Shown: positions 12,501 through 23,952, counted from the stretch's first letter. The stretch: 45,913 bases of DNA from Priapulus caudatus (GCF_000485595.1 NW_014577556.1:171305-217217); one strand, 5' to 3'. Made by a program: numbers and translations. Notes: generated by a model from the letters alone, not told the origin.

Positions 12501-15500
12501 CTTCTTCTGTGTCCACACAGCTGGTTTTCCTGTAGTTCATTTGCTGTTTGTTTTTGGATATCGGTTTCACATTGAGAAGCCAAGTACGTGTAGAAACATA
12601 CAGCATTCAAACGTTGTTACTTGTCCATCAGAGCAGTGACGGTGGGGATGTATGTGTCATGCGAAGCCTCAATTAATGCATGCATCATGTGGCAATATAA
12701 AAATAGTAGTCTCCAACGTGTGTTGTACGTATTCTTAGCTTGTCATAAAATGCGCAGTGCATAAAAGGTAAAGCGTTTAGTCAACAATGAATGAATGAAT
12801 GAAAGCAACTTCCTGCCTGCATTATCAGGCAGTTGTATTGTATGAGATAAACATTAATTTCTCCTTATACTCACTGATGTGATTAGTGCCACCATTACAT
12901 TTTCCAACATACGTGTCGACTTTCAGAAAACTTCAGCTGTGTCAGTGAAGAAGATTTAAAGAGACTCGTGACATATGTTATCGGTGCATACAAGCATGGG
13001 GTGGTCTTCCTGGCAGTTCAGGAGGAAGAGGGAGAAGACGAGGATGTCTCCGTTTCCAACTGGGACTATTACTCTTCTCTGTTCTTTAGCGTCACTGTCA
13101 TAACCACCATAGGTAGGTGTTCTCACGCTTTTATCTGGTATGCTAAATGTAGTACGCTTTTATCTGTATATAGGGACCCTAGCTAAATGTGGTGCATTCC
13201 ACTGCTTCACCTGTGAAGTAATGATATGTGTGATTATTAGACGATTTCGTTCTTCGTGTAACCTCTCGTGCAAATGATATATATTATATTGATCACAGAC
13301 AAGACATTTCATACCTATTTATAAGTACTGTATAAGCCGTATTTTTCGCGTACAGATATTTTCGCGAGTTCAGACTTGACGGACAATTTCGCGAGTGGTT
13401 AATTTCGCCGTCGATGAATTATGAATTATTCGGTATGAATTATTCGCATGTTGTTATTTTTGCGGTCGGGGACGCGTTCGCGAAATTCGCGAAAATTAAA
13501 CCACCGCGAAATATACAGCTTATACAGTAAATAGTGAATAAGTAGAATGTAGCAATATTTGTGTATCATAATATTCATTAATGAATAATGGTCATAGTAG
13601 CCATTTTTAATCTATTAGTGTATTACCATGCAATTATATAGTAGTAAACTCCCTCTCTATTTCTGGACGTGCACACTCATGGGAAGTGTTCACGATAAAA
13701 AGCCCAATGGTTGGCAAACGTCTTCTACATACATGTTCCCACCAAAATGACATGCTTTAAAATATCTGACCACGCTGGCATTATTATTGCATTCTACGGA
13801 TTTCTGGCTGCCTTGTCATCCTGCCCCAGGTTTGTTCAATACTGTGTTCTCTTGTGGTGCATGTCATACTAGTCCTCAGCTTCAGTGGGGAGGGGGAAGA
13901 ATTGACTTGTTTATTCTATATCTTCACGAATTTCAATAACTGCTAATACATTCACGATACCTACCCTAGCAATGTACATTAAAAATTCTTCACAAAAAGG
14001 TTTTGCTTACCTATCCTAAAATATATTTCAGCGTAACTGAAAACATGCCTATATACCTTTGCTTGCTAAATCACTGCATATATATAATATAACATAGAAC
14101 ATGCCCATGCAAAACCACGAGAGTAAATTGAAAAATTATGAGAAAAAACACCAGGTGTGCACACACAAGTAAGAATCCTGGATCGATCATTTGTCACAAA
14201 CAATATTTAACCAATGCAGTGTTTGAACAGGTAAGTGGTGTCTCCCTGATGTGTTTCTCGTGGCTTTGCACAGGTTACGGCCATCTGTCTCCAGGCACCT
14301 TCGCTGGTCAGCTCTTCTGCATACTGTATGCACTGGTTGGTATTCCGCTGACTGGAGTGTTCCTGGCTGGAGTTGGAGACAAACTAGCACGGGGATTTCA
14401 CTTCCTCAACGACAAATCATTTCTGTCACAGTATGTCTGTCATACATGAGAGTGGTTAAGTAGAGATAGCGATACAGGTGGGAGACTTTGAGAGGAAAAA
14501 ACGTGACTGTAAATTGCTATTGATGAAGCAGAGAATAGTTAACTAATGCGCACATGCAGCACAAAATATTCTAAAGTGTGTAGTAATGTATAATGAAATA
14601 GCAGATATATGCATAGACCAATTTATTAGAATTGTGAGACACCCGTATTAGCTATAAATAAAAGCACTACAGCCTACAGGCACGGCAGGGGCAGCAAACC
14701 ACCTGGCTTTTCAATATGCTTAGCAGCAGAACAACAGTGATTTTTGAAAAAGAAAATTGGGGATTCTAAATTTTTAGTATGTTTTAGAAATTGGTAACCA
14801 TTAGGATGGGTCATGTTGCTAACAAGGAAATGATGACTCAGAATATCAGATATTCTTTGACATTCCATCTCAGGGTGGAGCAGAGTGAAGGGTTTTATGA
14901 GATACCGGAGTCTTTTAGGTGACAAGCTAATTTCTTTTTTTTGGTAGGTATGACGGAAGATGTGCTAAAGTTGTTAAGGGTAGTGTCATAGCCTTCTTTT
15001 GTATCTGGATCTTCTTTCTGCTGCCTGCATTCATGTTCAAGTTCTACGAAGGCTGGACTTTTTTCGAGGGCGTGTACTATTCATTCATCACTCTCTCAAC
15101 CATCGGCTTTGGAGATTATGTAGCAGGTACGTTACCAAGGCATACGACAGAAGTTGCTGACATGCAGTGGCATGCAATATGCGTAAATAGCTGTATCAGA
15201 AGGTTGGGGATCGATGGATACAGGTGAAGATACAAGCCTAGCCGCAAATTTCGACCGTATATGGCTGACACTATTTGCCCGGTTTGATGGTCGGCTAATT
15301 TATCTGAATGCAAAGCAGCGATGGCGTGTAGATTGCTCAGGGTGAACAGCACTAGGCTCAACAAAGCATTCAATCAATTTTCCCACTTGCTCACGCTAAT
15401 AGAGTTCAGACACAAACACGCCGATCCACCAATATTTATTTTGGTGTACGAAAACTTTCCATTAGCCAGATCACATCGATCAGAGTGGTAGAGCATGCGT

Positions 15501-18500
15501 TCATATCGCGTGTCCTTCACCGCATTGCAAAGAGGGGACATATTGGAGGTGGTATTCCAGCGGATGTGAAGCGAGCGGGCATACAACTGTCGATATCCCG
15601 TGTGTCGTTGCCTAGCAGGAAAGCTGCAGTAGAACCTGCCAGTAACCAGATTGGCCACGTGTTGAATTGCGCATTAATTACCATGGTTACGCCGCCGTAT
15701 AAACAGTTTAGCGCTGCATCGAAAGCCTGCAGCTTTTTATAGCAGTGAGAAACCAGCGAGAAATGGGGAAGCAAGAGAGAGGAGTAGGAGTGAGAGCGAC
15801 GGGGGGGGGGGAAGATAGAGGAGAGAGAACAACAGTTGGAAAGGGGCAGGAGAGTGACGAAATGACGGAGAGAAAGAGAGAGAGACAGACGGGGGATTGA
15901 AGGTAAGGGAGGTTAGAGAGGGAGATAGCTAGAGGTGCTGCAGGGATGAATGAATGACTTGTTTCAGCGGCAGCCCAACACGTTTTTACCCGCTGCATTT
16001 CAGTTCTCGTGTATATATCCGTGACATATAATATAAGCACATTAGCCAGGGTGCGAGAAACTTGAGTGGTGGTCTGGAAACAATTCGGGAGATTCACCGT
16101 TAGCTAGCATGTGTGCGGTTGTTTTTAGCTCATCTGACATAGTCAGATGCAGCTTGTAGAATCGCATGAGGCCGGATTTGATCCGCGGAGGGCCTCGGTA
16201 GGATAGACCGTCATCGCGGTGTCCGTGGCGTGCCGTCGGTCTCAACAGTCTGGACAAAATGCGTTAGACACTCGACGTACGCGTCACGGATATCGCGGAG
16301 CGTGGGGTGGAGGGTGATGGTAATCCGAAAGTGTTGGGATGTCGAAGCTGGGTCTGTCGTCATAAGTCAAAGGTCAGACGACGTGGGTGTGAAATAGGGG
16401 AACATTCACTCCGTTACTTAAGGGTATAGTGGAGGAAATGCAGGGAATTGCACGGCACATCTAAACGTGGCCGCGACCTCGTTCTATGTGATAGTCAGGT
16501 GCGGCGCTGCGGGCCCCTGTCTTCGCTTGTCTGATATCTAGCATCACTGGTAGGAAAAGCCATCACTGTGCCAGAAATGGACGAGTCCGGTCACAGGGCA
16601 AGGTCAATGTGGCACAGCGGCAAGATTTTTTTAACATTTTCTGGAGGACATGTTCGTGACGCGAGCTATTGAATAAACTTTTGTCGTGTTTCAGCACGGG
16701 GACTCCTACCATTTTTATGGCCTTTATTGAACAGGGGACATGCAAATGTGGTCCACTGACGGTGCCGAAGAGTTAAGCTGCTCTGATAACCTTTTGACCC
16801 TTCAAGAGTAGGATCTTAATAAACATGGATTTTGTTAAACTGTTTACTGATCGTTTTAGCTAGAAAGAATTTTGACTGCTGGGGTTTGCTAGTAGAATCC
16901 GATTACATGCCTGGACTGTATGAGGGTACAATGCTCCACCAGTGAATTTCAAAGGAAATTTGGGCTTGAAGAAAGTTTATTGCTCCTTAAAACTCGATAA
17001 TTTTCTATGGCATCTCTGTACTGTCAGCTACGACCGCTGTGTCCTAATATGCCACTGCCGAGGTGCATGTTGTGGTCGCATAGTATTGGGTGCTTAGTTT
17101 TTTCGCCTCGCGGTTATATTAGCGGTACCAGTTGGCAGCTCTCTATTGCAGGCGCTGTCAGGAGGGTTAAACAGTTATATGTTTCTCAACTGCGTTGGCG
17201 AGTACCTGTGGTTGTGCGAACGCTCCATTTTACAGTGAAATTCCACACCATAACTCTTACTTGGAACAATGGCGGTACTTAGGAGATAATTGAGATGATC
17301 TATATATGAGATTCTTGTAGTGTACATTATGTAATAGTTGGAATAGTCACATAGCACTCAAATGATTACCCTAGGAGTGAGGCTGTGGATTCCCAGACTT
17401 AATTTTCTCATCAAATTTTGGCACCCAAATATAGACGCAAATGTGGCTACGTTCTTGTAGGCTTATCGGCTCCACTAATCGACTGGCCTAACCTTGTTTT
17501 GTTTTTGTTATAGGGTTAGGGTCACCAATGCACCATACGAACATTAGTTTCAGGGACGCGATTCTGTACCGTCAACCAAGGGATTTGGGGAGTTATGCAG
17601 AAGTGGCAGAAGGTTGGCTTGAAAATCGATGTCGTATCGGCAACTGCCTGGTATCTGCCAGTATCTTGGCGCGCTGAACCAAAGGTGGCACTACACACAA
17701 CTTAAATGTTACGTTTATAACCGTAGCAACAGACCTCAGATGAGCCCAGACGCTCTGCGGCTCTTGTTATAAGTATGGTTTCTGTACAGCCGATGTCTGT
17801 AGTTTGATTTTAGCATATATTCTCTATAGATGTCTTGTAATGTTCTTTCCTTTATACTTCAATCGTTATTTATATTTTATTAGATTTATTATTCATTCTG
17901 TTCGTAACATTCTGTAATACTATTTATCATTCTCAATGCGAGTACCTCGATCAGCCACACGTACCTTCACACACTTACCCTCACACATGAGAGGCCCCGT
18001 CGCATGCACGCACTTCCTACCCGTGGTATGTACACACCCCTACCAATGGCATATACCCACAACTCGACTAGCTACCAATGGCATGCCCATACGCACCACT
18101 ATCTAGCAATGGCATGTACACACCCCTACTATATGGCATATGGATGTCACTTTCCCCCGGGCGTAGATTGAGGGCACATGATCACGTCTTATGACGTCAC
18201 TGCACAAGGCGTTTATAATCATTTCCCTATATTATTATATTATTATACCCTTATTTCCCTAACCCTAACCCTAACCCTTAATACTAACACTAATCTTAAC
18301 ACTAACTAATCTTACTTAATCTTAACACTAGTGCTGCCACGTAGCGTCACCCTCAATCTACGCCCGGGGGAAAGTTATTCCCCATGCCATACACACCCGT
18401 ACTAATGGCATATACACACCCCTACTAATGACATGTACACACCCCTACTAATGGCATATACACACTCCTACTAATGACATGTACACACCCCCACCAATGG

Positions 18501-21500
18501 CGTGGGCACCCTCATTCATGATATCAGGAGTCTATTGATACACTCCTGATGATATGTACACACTCCCCTCCCATGGCATATGGGCACTAGCTGTTTCGCC
18601 TTTCATAGCATTATGCACCATAGAATTCCCTTTCAACCCTGGTAATGCCAATGCGAATGCTTGCTATAGTCTGCCCCATTATATGGTAATTCGTCTGTAT
18701 TAGTGGCATTTCCATTTTTTCACCTGAACTTCTACCAGGTATACATGGTATCAGGACTGAATATAACCAAACTGGTTTTTATATACCTCTGATCTATATT
18801 GATGTTGACTTGTGTACAATAACAAGAGCCGCAGAGCGTCTGGGTTCATCTGAGGTCTGTTGCTACGATTATAAACGTAAAATTTNNNNNNNNNNNNNNN
18901 NNNNNNNNNNNNNNNNNNNNNNNNNNNNNNNNNNNNNNNNNNNNNNNNNNNNNNNNNNNNNNNNNNNNNNNNNNNNNNNNNNNNNNNNNNNNNNNNNNNN
19001 NNNNNNNNNNNNNNNNNNNNNNNNNNNNNNNNNNNNNNNNNNNNNNNNNNNNNNNNNNNNNNNNNNNNNNNNNNNNNNNNNNNNNNNNNNNNNNNNNNNN
19101 NNNNNNNNNNNNNNNNNNNNNNNNNNNNNNNNNNNNNNNNNNNNNNNNNNNNNNNNNNNNNNNNNNNNNNNNNNNNNNNNNNNNNNNNNNNNNNNNNNNN
19201 NNNNNNNNNNNNNNNNNNNNNNNNNNNNNNNNNNNNNNNNNNNNNNNNNNNNNNNNNNNNNNNNNNNNNNNNNNNNNNNNNNNNNNNNNNNNNNNNNNNN
19301 NNNNNNNNNNNNNNNNNNNNNNNNNNNNNNNNNNNNNNNNNNNNNNNNNNNNNNNNNNNNNNNNNNNNNNNNNNNNNNNNNNNNNNNNNNNNNNNNNNNN
19401 NNNNNNNNNNNNNNNNNNNNNNNNNNNNNNNNNNNNNNNNNNNNNNNNNNNNNNNNNNNNNNNNNNNNNNNNNNNNNNNNNNNNNNNNNNNNNNNNNNNN
19501 NNNNNNNNNNNNNNNNNNNNNNNNNNNNNNNNNNNNNNNNNNNNNNNNNNNNNNNNNNNNNNNNNNNNNNNNNNNNNNNNNNNNNNNNNNNNNCACCATA
19601 GAATTCCCTTTCAACCCTGGTAATGCCAATGCGAATGCTTGCTATAGTCTGCCCCATTATATGGTAATTCGTCTGTATTAGTGGCATTTCCATTTTTTCA
19701 CCTGAACTTCTACCAGGTATACATGGTATCATGCAGGACTGAATATAACCAAACTGGTTTTTATATACCTCTGATCTATATTGATGTTGACTTGTGTACA
19801 ATAAAAAAGGGAACTTCCAAGCCTCTGGTAAACTACACCAGGTAGCCATAGAAAGTACACGTGTATACGTTTCCAGTATCTAAATATTGCTGTTATCCAG
19901 TGTGACTAAAACAATGTTTTTATTCACTCCTGTTATTCATGCTTCCTGTTGTTGAATGTCAGCCAGCGCTCACCAATTATCACCATAAAGCCATAACGGT
20001 GTGCTGAATCTTGCACATGTAATGGGTTCCATGCACTTGATACATTTAGCGATTATTCATATTTCTTGCATTGTTCTCTACATTGTTCCCCCATCTGTAT
20101 TTTAATTGAAAACTGGAACTGTTACTACTTTTCTAAAACATACGAAAACAATGAACGTCTATCGTGTTCCAGTCCTGGTCGTGTTTTGTCTATTTCGTAT
20201 CTATTGTGATTCTTAATCGCTTATATTTTGTGACTTTATGAAGTGTTTTTATACGTAGAAATTTGTCAAAGTGCAAAACAGTTTATCAGGTCTCACGTTC
20301 TGGTACGTTTCCGTGTAATTTAGTGAATAATACTAAACCAAGCAGGCTCATTACATGCCCGCATAGACACACACGCGAATGTACGTGCAGAAACAAACAC
20401 GCACGCACGTACAAACGCACGCGTACGCGAGCAAGTACTGTGTAACGTCTTGCAGTGTAGGGCCTACACGTCATGTCTCGTATATAATAGAGAGTCTTGC
20501 ATTGAAAGTGGTGGTGGATTTGTTACAAAGTACTGTTACCACACTGACGTGGTTTTGTCGCAAACTGTTGCAGGATATGGATCCATAACTGGGTTAGCAT
20601 TTAGCCCAGGATACAAGCTGCTGCTCGTCACGTGGATCATATTCGGCCTCGCCTTCCTGTCTCTAGTTATCAACCTGCTAGCTGATATAATGCGTAGCAG
20701 AGTCGTCGACAGAGTGCAAGATCACGTCGATAGGGGCAGAAAGGCGCAACGAGTAAGTCGATAGGACTGTAAACGTCAACCCAAATCGTAAAACCTGAGA
20801 AAACGTAAATATCCTATAATATTCTCGTGTTTTCCATTCCTAGGTTTTGTGAAACTTGTGTTAAATGAGGAAGGTTCATTCATTGTTTTTCACATTCTAC
20901 TTGATTTCAATATTTGAATTAGATCTTTTCTCATGGCAAGAGTGCTTCCCTGTTATTAGGCAGTCAGCTTTTATCAGCTCCTTATTTAAATTAGCATCCC
21001 TGCTATCACAGGCACTTGGGCCGTTTCAATAATAAAATGATGGTTAATAAATACAACTTGTCAGTACTAGACCTACCAGTACCAGTACCAGTACCAGTAA
21101 TAGTCTTAATGTTTGATTTGACCTAATAACTTCACTTCAATACCGTCCAATACACCGCTGAAACACATAGCGCGCACGCCATTGTGCATGCACAAATACA
21201 CAGTAGGTTAGAGTGTGTATTTGTGTATTTGTGCATGCACCCTAACCTACTGTGTATTTGTGCATGCACAATGGCGTGCGCGCTATGTGTTGCAGCGGTG
21301 TATTGGACGGTATTGAAGTGAAGCTATTAGGTCAAATCAAACATTAAGACTATTACTGGTACTGGTAATGGTAGGTCTAGTACTGACAAGTTGTATTTAT
21401 TAACCATCATTTTATTATTGAAACGGCCCAAGTGCCTGTGCCTGCTATGGCATGTTTTAGCCATTTTCTTATATAATATTAGCATGTGTAGACTGCTACC

Positions 21501-22921
21501 CAGAAGCCTGTCTTTTTAGCAACAAGTTCTACTATAAAAAAAATGTCTACCCATTTTTGGGATCTTTCTGAGTGGAATTATCCTCCCTTTCTTGCGATTG
21601 CATTTAAAACTATATGTGCGTTCTATGAAACACAGTGAATGAAAGCACTCATTGGTTTTGACTGTAAATGTCAGTTTTTCTTTTGCCTCCTTTTGCCACA
21701 CTAGCATCTCCAAGAGAAAACGAAGAGAACTGAGGTGAAGCAGGAAGATTATAACCTCGTAGCCACAACATGCATTATTGAAGGTGTTTTGCAGATGAAT
21801 GAAAAAGTTCCCCTACTAAGAAAGAAGTGTTTAGTGTTTGATGTACGCAAAAAAATTATTGTCCTGTTGCATGCATTTTTGTGTCAATTACTGTGAGGTT
21901 GCTTGCTGGTCTGGTGGCATTGTGAATAGGAAATCTAAGTTAACTAATGTCTCTACTGATATCACATTGTCGCTTTAGTTCAACAAGGGTTACTAGTTTT
22001 AATATGCAAGTGTTCGTCTGCATGATCGCCCATTTATGTGCAGTTTGCAGTAACAATTGTGCAACACCCATAACTGAAGATCGAGGTGGAGGATTTATAA
22101 AAAGGAATAAGTATTCATGTGCATGTGTGCGTGTCTATGTTTGTGCTATACCACACCAACCCACTCCATTGTTTCACTAAAGTATTTCACCCACTAGCAT
22201 GTAAATGGACTGTATTTTTCAACACGAACCAGTTTTCTGGAAATTTGCCTGGAGCCAGTTGTCAGCTATGTTATGTCTATGGGTGGCAAGCCATGTTTGA
22301 TATAGCAAATGCTTGCTAATAGATTGTTATCATTGTATATATGTATACATTCAAGAGCCCGTTAACACTCGACTGGTTAATGGTCTCTTGCCACATATGA
22401 GGATACATGACGACAGTGCAGTTTTTTCTTCTTCTTTTTTACGTTACTAAGCCTGCAGTAAATTCCTGCAGTGTGCATGTTTACCTTGTATTATTATTTT
22501 ATGCATGGCTATGGGTTCTACACACATAAGAATTCATATAGATAGTTAGCACTGTCTGCATGCATGATTGTAATATTGTATGTATTATAATATAACAGTG
22601 TCACTCTGCTTGTCTTTAGTTATTTTTGTTCTTACATCCCACAAATTTGTTATGTAAACGTTACATGGTTAACTTGGAAACACGTTTTAATTACAGGATA
22701 ATACCAATACTACTCAACGATCGGACTCTGCTGACAGTAAGGACGTGCAGTCACAAGGTGCATTGTCAGCACATCCAGAGACACAGGAAAGCAGCGGGGA
22801 TGACTACCTGCCATGTTGTATACGTTACACCTCACAGGATGAAATTGCACCAATAAAAACAGGATGTTTACACCCAAATTATAAAACGGTTAAGGACGAC
22901 AGTGTGATAGAGCATTTGTAA
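9424..22921 (+). CDS. Two-pore-domain potassium channel (K2P/KCNK family), seven coding exons
   Basis: This gene encodes a plasma-membrane background (leak) potassium channel subunit; K2P channels work as dimers with two pore loops per subunit. Coding exons are 9424-9565, 12927-13112, 14274-14430, 14948-15126, 20574-20752, 21705-21842 and 22697-22921, giving about 401 residues. Seen in order: M1 at about residues 4-26 ending VFQALE; an extracellular cap with NFSC at 49-52; first filter TIGYG at 108-112; M2 at about 119-143; M3 at about 173-192; second filter [10 protein letters not shown] from 213; M4 at about 236-260; then a hydrophilic tail of about 140 residues. Intron phases match at each junction through the sixth exon start. 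The start ATG sits in a CCACC context, 26 bases after an acceptor, so a 5' untranslated exon probably lies upstream. The GFGDYVAG filter resembles the TREK/TALK/TASK-2 side of the family (knowledge); I do not assign orthology. The only weak join is the sixth exon donor. Confidence 0.94.
9745..9895. mobile_element. Foldback MITE-like element in K2P intron 1
   Basis: TATTAATGCCTGCTGTTG pairs with TTAATCCTGCCTGTTTGG of the opposite end, and CTCATAGTGTTG arms lie inside, around a loop with GAATAGTGCCC and GGGCACTATTC. No clear duplication was found. Confidence 0.6.
10930..11209. mobile_element. Foldback element with CCCTAA core, 8-bp duplication
   Basis: TTATTCAA at 10922-10929 and 11210-11217 flanks a 280-bp unit. 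The ends are inverted: GGCTAACGCGCTCCATTAGG on the left and GGGTGACACTCCATTAGGAG from the right, followed by paired CCAACTTTGATATCATTA-type arms. A CCTAACCCTAACCCTAACC tract lies at 10995-11025, next to an inner hairpin (TCAGGAGTAGATAATAGG paired with CTATTATCTACTCCTGA). Eight-bp duplications fit hAT, P or Merlin-type transposition (knowledge). Confidence 0.85.
11522..11715. repeat. Direct repeats in K2P intron 1
   Basis: AGCAGCGAGCCAGCAGTTAT, followed by ACACATGTATACATGTTAC, occurs near 11535 and again near 11670. CAGCAGCAGCTCGCCTTA units lie between. Confidence 0.7.
12105..12463. repeat. Interspersed repeat family B, copy 1
   Basis: It starts with ACCTCCGCCA at 12107 and ends with CTCCTTGGCGGATGT. 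Near the end it has CAAACAAACACACAAACGAA tandem bases after TTTTTGAGATATCCTGTTGA. A second copy at 31553-31853 shares both ends. The tail resembles 3' ends of RTE-like LINEs and their SINEs (from memory, not checked). Confidence 0.6.
12927..13112 (+). CDS. K2P exon 2: extracellular cap and first pore helix
   Basis: Acceptor CGACTTTCAG ends at 12926 and donor GTAGGT starts at 13113. The exon encodes the cap helices beginning NFSC, with the cysteine that in the family forms the inter-subunit disulphide. An acidic stretch (EEEGEDED) precedes NWDYYSS and the pore sequence TVITTI. The acidic insert before the pore helix is unusually dense. Both ends are phase 1. Confidence 0.93.
13326..13529. mobile_element. 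204-bp MITE in K2P intron 2
   Basis: The ends are TACTGTATAAGCCGTATTTT and, inverted, TACTGTATAAGCTGTATATT, both followed by TTCGCG. The interior has many TTCGCGA motifs. It is probably non-autonomous; the target duplication is not clear. Confidence 0.8.
13530..14273. other. Rest of K2P intron 2
   Basis: AT-rich intron sequence with no recognised element. Confidence 0.4.
14274..14430 (+). CDS. K2P exon 3: first selectivity filter and M2
   Basis: Acceptor GCTTTGCACAG ends at 14273 and donor GTATGT begins at 14431. The exon completes the GYG filter across the junction, then gives HLSPGT, M2 and the family-typical YALVGIPL. It ends in phase 2. The GYG split by an intron is a classic K2P gene-structure feature. 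Confidence 0.94.
14948..15126 (+). CDS. K2P exon 4: M3 and second pore
   Basis: Acceptor TTTGGTAG ends at 14947 and donor GTACGT begins at 15127. The exon encodes the M2-M3 loop, M3 ([18 protein letters not shown]), the pore helix and the filter [10 protein letters not shown]. Phase runs from 2 to 1, matching its neighbours. Confidence 0.94.
15127..16122. other. K2P intron 4, first part
   Basis: Nothing recognisable except a purine-rich tract at 15770-15935 (GAGAGAGA and GGGGGGGGAAG), whose reverse reads as a pyrimidine run. Confidence 0.4.
16123..16865 (+). repeat. Interspersed repeat family A, copy 2
   Basis: It starts TTAGCTCATCTGACATAGTC then AGATGCAGCTTGTAGAATCG, and ends with CTGATAACCTTTTGACCC and AACATGGATTTTGTTAAACT. 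It is the uninterrupted version of the copy at 2679-4245, diverged by many single-base indels. The start has a small palindrome (CTGACATAGTCAG). Confidence 0.8.
17960..18520. repeat. Minisatellite of about 23 bp, split by foldback element
   Basis: The units resemble CACACCCCTACTAATGGCAT then ATA. They occur before about 18140 and resume at about 18385, so the element between them was inserted into the array. Confidence 0.75.
18146..18380. mobile_element. Foldback element with CCCTAA core inside minisatellite
   Basis: ACTTTCCCCCGGGCGTAGAT followed by TGAGGG on the left is perfectly inverted at about 18351-18376. The loop has a CCCTAACCCTAACCCTTA tract at about 18257-18280 and CTTAACACTA repeats. 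The duplication is obscured by the surrounding array. Confidence 0.75.
18886..19593. other. Assembly gap (708 N) flanked by a duplicated segment
   Basis: About 207 bases before the gap (18616-18822) reappear after it (19594-19804), differing by a 4-base insertion. Past that point the copies diverge. ORFs that cross the N run are meaningless. Confidence 0.95.
19805..20573. other. End of K2P intron 4
   Basis: AT-rich, with a CACGCACGCACGTACAAACG simple tract at about 20360-20430. No exon is seen before the M4 exon. Confidence 0.4.
20574..20752 (+). CDS. K2P exon 5: M4 and start of cytosolic tail
   Basis: Acceptor AAACTGTTGCAG ends at 20573 and donor GTAAGT begins at 20753. The exon encodes M4 ([16 protein letters not shown]) and a basic stretch rich in R, D and K. 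It is separated from exon 4 by a 5.4-kb repeat-filled intron that includes the 708-base assembly gap. Phase 1 to 0 fits exon 4. Confidence 0.92.
21007..21440. mobile_element. 434-bp near-perfect palindromic element in K2P intron 5
   Basis: CCTGCTAT at 20999-21006 and 21441-21448 is an 8-bp target duplication. The element starts CACAGGCACTTGGGCCGTTT and its right end is the reverse complement. The arms of about 200 bp pair almost throughout, including a GGTACTGGTACTGG run and a GTGCATGCACAAATACACAG core. There is no coding sequence. It fits a foldback or hAT-type non-autonomous element (inference). Confidence 0.9.
21705..21842 (+). CDS. K2P exon 6: cytosolic tail; donor uncertain
   Basis: Acceptor TTTTGCCACACTAG ends at 21704, phase 0, and the frame stays open until a TGA near 21894. 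The segment begins [17 protein letters not shown]. To join exon 7 in phase 0 the exon must end before a phase-0 GT. Candidates are GTACGC at 21843 (46 codons, chosen) and GTGAAG at 21735 (10 codons). The first keeps more open sequence; the second has a slightly better exon-side match. Confidence 0.55.
22697..22921 (+). CDS. K2P exon 7: C-terminal tail and stop
   Basis: Acceptor TTTTAATTACAG ends at 22696. Reading in phase 0 gives 74 codons ending SVIEHL and TAA at 22919-22921. The sequence is hydrophilic and rich in S, T, D and Q, as expected for a cytosolic tail. It has no internal ATG near its start. The other two frames contain early stops or lack tail-like composition. Confidence 0.75.
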   Translation, partial: DNTNTTQRSDSADSKDVQSQGALSAHPETQESSGDDYLPCCIRYTSQDEIAPIKTGCLHPNYKTVKDDSVIEHL

Positions 22922-23917
22922 CAACAAGTAATAGGTGCGGTGCTCAACATCGTCTGAAAAAGTACTCCTTTGAGAGTGCACAGTGCACCAACTGTTGGCC
23001 CCTAACTAAAAGGTGGCAAACCGAGATTGTGCTTATAGGGCGGCCTAACCAGGTAGTCAGTTATTTCTTAAGCATAATATTATTTTAGGCGAGTGCTTTA
23101 TTTGCATTGCATTTTTATGCCAGGTGTAGTGGAGGAAAATGTTACAATAGTGACTTTAAATGACTATATGTAAAATTAATATAAATATATAAATAATATA
23201 AACGTATATCGTATATAAAAATATAAGCACATAGCTATAGTATTATTGCACTTGGAGTAACTGTACCACCAACCAACTAGGAGTATGTATTTCTATATGT
23301 TAGTCATTATATGGATGCCAGTGATGCACGATAAATAACAACCATGGTATGAAGTTTAAAGACATCAAACTAGTAATGCAAGGTATTATAATAAAATTTG
23401 TACATTGTTTAATTTTTGATATCAAATTTGTTCTATAATTTCTGTGAAATTTTTTATTTTTAAACACATTTACAAGTAACATAATTGGTAACATACGAGC
23501 TCATAAAAAGAGTGCTTATTTATATTTTTTACATAAAGAATGAAATATAGTTGTCTTGTCCAATTTAAATACAAGTGTTGCTTTACAAAGGTAATGTTTT
23601 TGGGCACTTTCTTTCTGAGTCCTCCTTATACCCTAATAACGGATTTGTATATTCGAAATTGAGCTGTATTGGTACTCTGTGCAGAGCAAGAACCACATTT
23701 GCTACCCCTTTTTCATTTAATATGGATTTTTATACAATGCTGGTCATTCATTCTGAAGGCCTGGTGCTGACACCTATTGCCATTCTACATATGTAAACTG
23801 CATTACGGAATGAAACCTTTGCAAAAACTCTGCGCCAAAAATCGTCATGCACAAATCATTCAGTGAAGAAGGGCAAGATGGAGATAATACCAATATTGTC
23901 ATATGATGTTCTCTTAT

Positions 23918-23952
<35 letters not shown>

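Larger units (their letters stand above)
17703..18885. mobile_element. Element with long inverted ends, cut by assembly gap
   Basis: Bases 17703-17770 reappear reversed at 18821-18885; both contain GTAGCAACAGACCTCAGATG and AGAGCCGCAGAGCGTCTGG (in one or other orientation). The arms are about 65-70 bp. The right arm runs into the N gap, so the outer boundary is unknown. The interior holds a minisatellite and another foldback element. Confidence 0.6.

Noticed and set aside
12194-12610. 138-residue minus-strand ORF
   Set aside because: Lies in interspersed repeat B; its VCLFVC runs come from the CAAACAAACACA tract.
18751-19849. Long ORFs of 263-326 residues
   Set aside because: They are open only because they cross the run of N.
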